A DNA stretch of 9,704 nucleotides from Aliicoccus sp041838435 (GTDB lineage: Bacteria; Bacillota; Bacilli; Staphylococcales; Salinicoccaceae): assembly GCA_041838435.1 (NCBI GenBank), contig JBGYPO010000126.1, positions 1 through 9,704 on the forward strand, written 5' to 3'. The translations under genes were made by a program, and so were the position numbers. Positions 4,746-9,704 of this stretch are shown here, piece by piece. Within the stretch, counting starts at the first letter, position 1, and every line of letters starts with the position of its first letter. Under the pieces are notes generated by a model. That model saw only the letters and a program-made list of their open reading frames with translations, made no database searches and had not been told where the DNA came from.

Positions 4746-6089
4746 CTTAAACATCGTACCAGTTTCATTACTGACTAACTCAATGCTGCCACCGTGAAGT
4801 TCAACAATCTGCTTCACAATTGATAATCCGAGCCCGGATCCTTTTACCGATTGGCTTCGCGCATGATCCACCCGATAAAAGCGGTTAAAAATTTCATGAT
4901 GATGTTCTTTCTTAATTCCAACGCCATTGTCTTTTATAGAGAACCGAGCCAGGCCATCCATACAATCGAGTGTGATATCAATACAGCCTCCGTCGACATT
5001 ATACTTAATCGCATTCGATAATAAATTATCCCACACCATGTTAAGTAGAGGAGCATCGCCAGCAACAAGACAATCTTCAAGTTCGTATGAAATCATCAGT
5101 CCTTTATCTTCTATTTGCCAACTGCAGCTCGCAATCAGTGTCTCTATCTGATCTTTCAAATACACATTATCCTGCTTTGTCACATTCTTTTCATAATCCA
5201 GCTTCGTTAACACGAGCAGCTGCTCCGTCAATTCACTCATACGTGTTACTTCTTGGTTTATCACATTCAAATATACCAATCGTTCATCAGGATTCTCTTC
5301 TGTTTCCAATAACTGACTGTAACCTTTAATATTTGCAAGCGGGGATTGGATATCATGTGAAATATTAGCAATAAATGCTTTTTGCATAGACTGCTGCTGT
5401 TCTATCTTCTCCGTCATTGTCACAAAGTTCCTCGACAGTTTACCAATCTCATCTTTGCGCTCAGTGTTTATGTTTGAAGTATCATAATTTCCTGAAGTAA
5501 GTTTACGTGTAGCAAGCTGCAGCTGACTGATGGGATTTATCAAAATTTTTGTACCGACTAGCACAAAAACAACACTTAGAATCACCATAAGGCTCAGCAG
5601 CACAGCAAATAATAATTGCAGCTCATTGAACAGTATAGATACATCCGGTCGTAAAAATACTGCATAATCTCGAACAGGAATACCTATTGTATTTACCGAC
5701 TCATTTGCAAAAAATCCTGTAACAAATGTTTCACTTGGAAAATTCATAATTCCATGGTAAAACTCGCCGCCAAGTACTAAGTCGTATGCTTCCCTGGAAA
5801 GGTTATATTCTCTAAAATCATTCCCAAAGTACGTGAGATGATGTGTTTCATCCACAACAATAATTTGGTAACCGGCATCCGCAACGGATTGTAAGTACGC
5901 ATCGACATTAATGTTTGAATCAGATTCTATATATGACTTGATACTTTCACTTACTTCAACATTTTTAGCATTGTTCTCATCTTTTAAAACATGTTGATAA
6001 TACGCATTCGAGATTAAAAATGCGACAACAAAGCTAAAGGCCATAATACCCAGTGTAGTAATAGCAAATTTACTATATAAGCTATTCAT
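4722..6089 (-). CDS. hssS: Heme sensor histidine kinase HssS
   Basis: This 455-residue membrane kinase detects heme stress and phosphorylates HssR. It has membrane helices at about 9-31 and 158-180, an extracytoplasmic sensor domain of about 125 residues between them, a HAMP linker to about 232, a HisKA domain with phospho-acceptor H245 in ISHDIQSP, and an ATPase domain with N-box WDNLLSNAIKY (353-363), DNGVG at 387-391, FNRFYRV near 401-407 and GSGLGLS at 417-423. The segments YHGI, FVTGFF and FLRPDV in the sensor domain match S. aureus HssS (457 residues), which distinguishes it from other kinases. Its ATG lies inside the end of hssR (8-nt overlap), with GGAGA about 9 nt upstream. A terminator overlaps its last codons. 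Confidence 0.93.
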   Translation of the reverse strand: MNSLYSKFAITTLGIMAFSFVVAFLISNAYYQHVLKDENNAKNVEVSESIKSYIESDSNINVDAYLQSVADAGYQIIVVDETHHLTYFGNDFREYNLSREAYDLVLGGEFYHGIMNFPSETFVTGFFANESVNTIGIPVRDYAVFLRPDVSILFNELQLLFAVLLSLMVILSVVFVLVGTKILINPISQLQLATRKLTSGNYDTSNINTERKDEIGKLSRNFVTMTEKIEQQQSMQKAFIANISHDIQSPLANIKGYSQLLETEENPDERLVYLNVINQEVTRMSELTEQLLVLTKLDYEKNVTKQDNVYLKDQIETLIASCSWQIEDKGLMISYELEDCLVAGDAPLLNMVWDNLLSNAIKYNVDGGCIDITLDCMDGLARFSIKDNGVGIKKEHHHEIFNRFYRVDHARSQSVKGSGLGLSIVKQIVELHGGSIELVSNETGTMFKVVLSALR

Positions 6090-6759
6090 CCAAGTCTATC
6101 TCCAAGCTATAACCAACGTTACGAACAGTACGTATTTCAAATATTTCCCAAGCCTTAAAGCGGCTTCGCAATCTTTTGATATGTACATCTACCGTTCGAT
6201 TGTCCCCCAGAAAGTCATGACCCCACACTTCTTCTATCAGTTGTTCTCTTGAGAATACCTGATGTTTGTGCCGCGCAAGATAGTAGAGGAGTTCAAACTC
6301 TTTAAGGGGTAACTTCAACGTTTTATTTTCTATTCTCACAACATAGTTTAATTTATCTATGATGATGTTCCTGAGCTTAATAATATCTTTCTCAACTTTA
6401 TATGTCCTTTTTAATATTGCATTGATGCGAAACATCAGCTCTTCAATTTCAAATGGTTTTGTTAAATAATCATCTGCACCACGCATAAACGCTTCTCGCT
6501 TATCATCGATTTGGCTTTTCGCCGTCAACATAATCACTGGGATATCATAAGTTTTCTTGAGTGTTTCAGTTAACGAAAAACCGTCCATATACGGCATCAT
6601 AATATCTACGACAGCGATATCTACAGTAAACCTCTTTAGCATCTCTAATGCCTTACGACCATCAGTTGATGTTGTAACATTATGACCATTTTTTTCTAAC
6701 TGACGACTCACAAACGTTAAGATATTAGAATCGTCATCGACAAGAAGTATACGTATCAT
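6082..6759 (-). CDS. hssR: Heme response regulator HssR (OmpR/PhoB family)
   Basis: This 225-residue regulator has a receiver domain (about 1-118) with acidic pocket D8-D10, phospho-acceptor D52 in VVDIMMP, T79 and K101, and an OmpR-type winged-helix DNA-binding domain (about 128-222) containing LPLKEFELLYYL and RTVDVHIKRLRSR. Length, the IAVVDIMM receiver segment and the DNA-binding domain agree with S. aureus HssR (224 residues). The ATG at 6759 has AGAGGTGA (6767-6774) 7 nt upstream. It overlaps hssS by 8 nt and its recognised operator lies 1.4 kb downstream, ahead of the efflux operon. In S. aureus hssRS and hrtAB are divergent; here all run in one direction. I see no HssR repeat in front of hssR itself, so autoregulation is not indicated. 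Confidence 0.93.
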   Translation of the reverse strand: MIRILLVDDDSNILTFVSRQLEKNGHNVTTSTDGRKALEMLKRFTVDIAVVDIMMPYMDGFSLTETLKKTYDIPVIMLTAKSQIDDKREAFMRGADDYLTKPFEIEELMFRINAILKRTYKVEKDIIKLRNIIIDKLNYVVRIENKTLKLPLKEFELLYYLARHKHQVFSREQLIEEVWGHDFLGDNRTVDVHIKRLRSRFKAWEIFEIRTVRNVGYSLEIDLDE

Positions 6760-6766
6760 TGTGAAT

Positions 6767-6823
6767 TCACCTCTTTTTGTTAAGTCATCTCAATTTTATT
6801 AGAAATATACATTCATTTAAAGA
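6767..6823 (-). promoter_or_regulatory. Probable hssRS promoter region (weak match)
   Basis: Between the DnaA-box palindrome and hssR, the minus strand has TTCTTT, a 17-nt spacer and TAATAA, followed by the hssR ribosome binding site AGAGGTGA. The -35 match is poor. The candidate -35 directly adjoins the palindrome at 6824-6860, so a protein bound there could influence it. Confidence 0.3.
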
Positions 6824-6860
6824 ATTATCCACAGCATTTATTATAAATACTGTGGATAAT
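6824..6860. repeat. 37-bp palindrome with a DnaA box in each arm
   Basis: Two 18-bp arms, 6824-6841 and 6843-6860, are inverted copies around a single T with one mismatch; in the minus-strand RNA that mismatch becomes a U-G pair. Each arm contains a perfect DnaA box: TTATCCACA at 6825-6833 and its inverse TGTGGATAA at 6851-6859. It lies 22 bp past the walJ stop. As RNA it could fold into a long hairpin at the end of the wal transcript, but only a broken T-run (TTCTTT) follows, so it is at best a weak terminator. The exact DnaA boxes suggest protein binding. Confidence 0.8.
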
Positions 6861-6882
6861 ATAAGCATGATATATTTAAATA

Positions 6883-7680
6883 TTATATTTGATAAATCTC
6901 TGTCGGTATTTCTTTATCTGTATCGCATAGCATTATATCGTTATTAGTATCGATGTTATAACTATTCAATACCTGTTCTACGCTCATATGCGCGAGATCT
7001 TTGATATTATTCTCCTGCGATAAATGTGATAAATATATACGCTTCGTGCGGTTTGTAATAACATCTTTCATTGCGTGTGCAGCATCTTCGTTAGACACGT
7101 GTCCAACGTCTGATAGTATACGCTGTTTCGTATTCCATGGATAGCGACACATGCGTAACATATCCACGTCATGATTGCTCTCGAAGACGAAGATATCGCT
7201 ATCTTTAATGATGCCTTTCATCTGATCGGACACATAACCCGTATCTGTAATTACTGAAATCTTTTTATCGTTTTTACTTAGTGTATAAAATTGTGGATCA
7301 ATTGAATCATGTGACACATTAAATGCTGTCACAGCCATGCCGAGTATATCTTTTTGTTCAAGTGGATTGATATGGAAGCGTAGATCGGGATCAATCATGA
7401 GATTCTTTTTATCGAGCATATCCCATGTCTTTTCGTTTGCATACACAGGTATCTCATAACGCTTTGAAATAACTTTTAATCCTTTAATATGGTCAATGTG
7501 TTCATGTGTTATAAATATCGCGTCGATTTCAGTTAGACTCTCTCCAATATCATTTAACAGCAACTCGATACGCTTGCACGTGAGTCCCACATCAATCAAT
7601 ACCTTACCTTGATCTGAAGCTATAAATATACTATTTCCAGTTGAGCCACTTGCTAAAACACTTATTCTCATCCATTTCAC
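6883..7680 (-). CDS. walJ: MBL-fold metallohydrolase WalJ (YycJ)
   Basis: WalJ is a cytoplasmic metallo-beta-lactamase-fold nuclease-like protein encoded at the end of the walRK operon. Its exact substrate is unsettled; links to DNA processing and to coordination of replication with cell-wall synthesis have been proposed. The 265 residues carry SVLASGSTGN at the N-terminus, the metal motif THEHIDH (58-64: H59, H61, D63, H64), H124 in SHDSIDP, D146 in TDTGY and H219 in YLSHLS, closely matching S. aureus WalJ throughout. The start is either the GTG at 7680, overlapping the walI stop as GTGA, or the ATG at 7671 three codons later; neither has a strong ribosome binding site, and translational coupling is likely. 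Confidence 0.97.
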   Translation of the reverse strand: MKWMRISVLASGSTGNSIFIASDQGKVLIDVGLTCKRIELLLNDIGESLTEIDAIFITHEHIDHIKGLKVISKRYEIPVYANEKTWDMLDKKNLMIDPDLRFHINPLEQKDILGMAVTAFNVSHDSIDPQFYTLSKNDKKISVITDTGYVSDQMKGIIKDSDIFVFESNHDVDMLRMCRYPWNTKQRILSDVGHVSNEDAAHAMKDVITNRTKRIYLSHLSQENNIKDLAHMSVEQVLNSYNIDTNNDIMLCDTDKEIPTEIYQI

Positions 7681-8450
7681 TCTCTTTCTCGAACAGCACC
7701 CGTTAGACTGAGTGCATCGACGATAAACTGCCGTTGTCTATCTGTTGAATCTACAACAACGACTTCATACGCTGGGCGCAATAACACGCGCTCCTCTTCT
7801 ATAAAGACTGAATCATAACCAATTTGTATGGATACAACCGTTGAATTCTCTTCAATAAATCCACGTGAGTGCATGGACTCAATAATACTTTCCGGTGCAA
7901 TGACCGTATCGTGAATCAGCATTTCAATCTCTTCAAACTCATATAACAGTGATTGCTCATAATATTCGAGCAACCGGCTCTCACCAACCATTGTGATACG
8001 CGCATACACCATATCAAATATTGGCAGGCCATTGTATTGCTGAACAAAAATCTGGTGCTGTAAGTCACTGACAACTGTACTGTGTCGGTAGCGTGCACCA
8101 TTAAAAATATCTTCATTCTTATAACTTGCTAACAGCTCTAAGTCCATGGGTACATCTTCACCCGATACATCGTATAAGAGCCTGCGGCCTTCATCAGTAA
8201 TCTCAAAATCGGTCGTCGTGATTGTATCTTCTGCCGTAAAATTATAAATATTTGCAGTCACCGCTGGGATGATGTCTTGTTCTGGTCCAAATATCTCTTC
8301 TATTTCAATATTTGCTTCTTCGAGTGTTGAACGTGTGGACTGCACAACATCCGCATTTTCAATATAGTTCTGGTACAAGAGAAAGCCTAAAGAAATGTTT
8401 AACAGCAAGAACACCATAATATAAATTGACTTGGTGAATTTCCAATCCAT
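7677..8450 (-). CDS. walI: WalK-associated membrane regulator WalI (YycI)
   Basis: WalI forms a membrane complex with WalH and the kinase WalK and tunes the WalRK system, which governs cell-wall hydrolases. It acts negatively in Bacillus subtilis and positively in S. aureus. The 257-residue protein starts with MDWKFTKSIYI and a single membrane helix at about 8-26, then an extracytoplasmic domain rich in Glu, Asp and beta-branched residues, the typical YycI plan at near-typical length (about 260-280). Its ATG overlaps the walH stop by one base (TAATG) and its TGA overlaps the walJ GTG, so the three genes are translated in a chain. The only upstream ribosome-binding candidate is a weak GGTGA. 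Confidence 0.93.
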   Translation of the reverse strand: MDWKFTKSIYIMVFLLLNISLGFLLYQNYIENADVVQSTRSTLEEANIEIEEIFGPEQDIIPAVTANIYNFTAEDTITTTDFEITDEGRRLLYDVSGEDVPMDLELLASYKNEDIFNGARYRHSTVVSDLQHQIFVQQYNGLPIFDMVYARITMVGESRLLEYYEQSLLYEFEEIEMLIHDTVIAPESIIESMHSRGFIEENSTVVSIQIGYDSVFIEEERVLLRPAYEVVVVDSTDRQRQFIVDALSLTGAVRERE

Positions 8451-9704
8451 TAGTTCAGTTCACCATCCTCATACCGCATCCATTCTCCATCATACAGAAT
8501 AAACCACGATGGGGTAAAAGTCACAAGATTCAGCTCTGACTGCTCCTCTGAGAAGCGCATGTTATACCCAACGATAAAATTCGTCACATATTGCAGACTT
8601 AAATCATCACTGCTGGCTATCTCGTAACGAACGGTTTCAATATTTGGTAACGTGACGATATCTTGCGCGGGGATTTGTGTACTCGTTCTTAATTGAGAAC
8701 GCTGGTATTCGTAAATTTCTTCTTCGCCATCGCTCACGATTATCGTATTCATAATATCATCACTAAATACAAGTTTCCCGTTGAGAGAGTCACGAATGGT
8801 TAACTGACTTTTATCTGACTCATAATTAAAAATAATAGAATTGCGATTTAATGCACGATGTGAGTTCAGAAAATCAAACGTTTTTCTAATCGTCAGCTGA
8901 TCATTTGATGATTCAGTCTGAACCTCGTGCTTATTTTGATACAAGTACCTGTACGTTTGATTGTTATAGTACGTCGCAACATTGTCATTCTCATACATGG
9001 TGATACCGTTCTGATCCATGCTTGTAAAATCATTGTTTAAAAACATCACTTGATTCAACACGTCCACACTAGTCACAGACGAGATAAAGACCTCTCGGTG
9101 CATGCCGATTGGTGCACTCGGACTATAAATTGAAGTAAGACGAGACGCGTTATTGCGGTTCGTTATAATGCTTGAGAAGTTCTCATAGCGATCGCTATAC
9201 TGCTCTATTGTAGAGATAACATCTTGACTTGGTAATTCAATCATCACGCGCGTCATATACTGTGTGTCTCTATTTAATAAGTACATGACGGCATGCGTGT
9301 CTCGTAAGTCAAAAATAACGCGGCTCATATCGCCGGTTGGTCTATAGCCTTCAAAATCAATTCCATACGTTGTTAAAAATGTTGTCGTTGGTATATTTGT
9401 TGAGAAATCCAAAATAAGAATACGCTGAGAATCTATATCTTGAAGCATTTCGTTCATGTTTGATAAGTCACTGCCAAAGTGCAATGATTCGACTGAGGTT
9501 CCGTCTATGTGTTCACGTAAAGAGATATTCATCGCGTTCACGTCTTCTGTCCCGCTCAGTTCGTTACCTTCTATATAGACATATTGATAGGGACGAATCA
9601 CCCGGGCAAACTCCACACGTTCGCCCTGACCCGTGTTAGGCAATGCTGAGAGTGAAGTTTCGACTTCTGAGAAGTCTGTTTCATAACTCCACACCAATAT
9701 AGTA
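8450..9704 (-). CDS. walH: WalK-associated membrane regulator WalH (YycH), N-terminus beyond the window
   Basis: WalH is the partner of WalI and acts on WalK through its extracytoplasmic and membrane parts. About 417 residues are visible. The reading frame stays open to the right edge (T-I-L-V-W-S-Y-E-T-D-F-S), so a TTG at 9697 is not the true start. The VWSYETDF segment corresponds to the stretch just after the single membrane helix of YycH proteins, so roughly 20-30 residues with the cytoplasmic tip and most of the helix are missing. The rest is an extracytoplasmic beta-rich region with many Thr, Ser, Asn and Asp. Identification relies on this and on the order walH-walI-walJ. walK and walR should lie to the right. 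Confidence 0.92.
   Translation of the reverse strand, partial: TILVWSYETDFSEVETSLSALPNTGQGERVEFARVIRPYQYVYIEGNELSGTEDVNAMNISLREHIDGTSVESLHFGSDLSNMNEMLQDIDSQRILILDFSTNIPTTTFLTTYGIDFEGYRPTGDMSRVIFDLRDTHAVMYLLNRDTQYMTRVMIELPSQDVISTIEQYSDRYENFSSIITNRNNASRLTSIYSPSAPIGMHREVFISSVTSVDVLNQVMFLNNDFTSMDQNGITMYENDNVATYYNNQTYRYLYQNKHEVQTESSNDQLTIRKTFDFLNSHRALNRNSIIFNYESDKSQLTIRDSLNGKLVFSDDIMNTIIVSDGEEEIYEYQRSQLRTSTQIPAQDIVTLPNIETVRYEIASSDDLSLQYVTNFIVGYNMRFSEEQSELNLVTFTPSWFILYDGEWMRYEDGELN

Overview
The window looks like a near-origin segment from a Staphylococcaceae chromosome, probably Macrococcus or a related coccus; the genus is inferred, not proven. The case rests on three things: walH-walI-walJ of the essential WalRK operon lie next to rlmH, the hss/hrt heme-stress genes closely resemble those of staphylococci, and the DNA is AT-rich with strong GGAGG ribosome binding sites. 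All real genes lie on the minus strand, so the region reads from right to left. DnaA boxes and wal genes suggest that oriC is to the right, but dnaA itself is not in the window.

From the right edge come walH (N-terminus cut off), walI and walJ, which overlap end to start as the tail of the wal operon. A 37-bp near-perfect palindrome follows, with a perfect DnaA box in each arm. Next is a heme-sensing block. hssR-hssS overlap by 8 nt and end in an intrinsic terminator that runs into the last codons of hssS. A separate operon then begins with a direct repeat matching the known HssR operator, GTTCATACT-N2-GTTCATATT. Its first gene encodes a 127-residue, four-helix, histidine-rich membrane protein resembling a minimal heme-copper-oxidase module. 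hrtB (permease) and hrtA (ATPase) follow, then a terminator. The likely logic is that HssS senses heme stress, HssR binds the repeat, and HrtBA plus the small protein are made together.

Beyond that terminator lies an EPSP synthase gene (aroA) of an ESGST-motif type unlike the staphylococcal housekeeping enzyme. Between aroA and rlmH is a gene-free stretch of about 210 bp with about eight DnaA-box-like sites, three of them perfect TTATCCACA. rlmH follows, and its 3' end carries an SCC-type attachment site (GAAGCGTATCA...). To its left is what may be the edge of an integrated element: an unrecognised 113-codon ORF with no ribosome binding site, a consensus TTGACA-N17-TATAAT promoter pointing out of the window, and a run of AT palindromes.

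The observations most worth pursuing are the small putative heme protein in the HssR operon, the DnaA-box cluster beside rlmH, the DnaA-box palindrome between walJ and hssR, and the element-like sequence left of rlmH.
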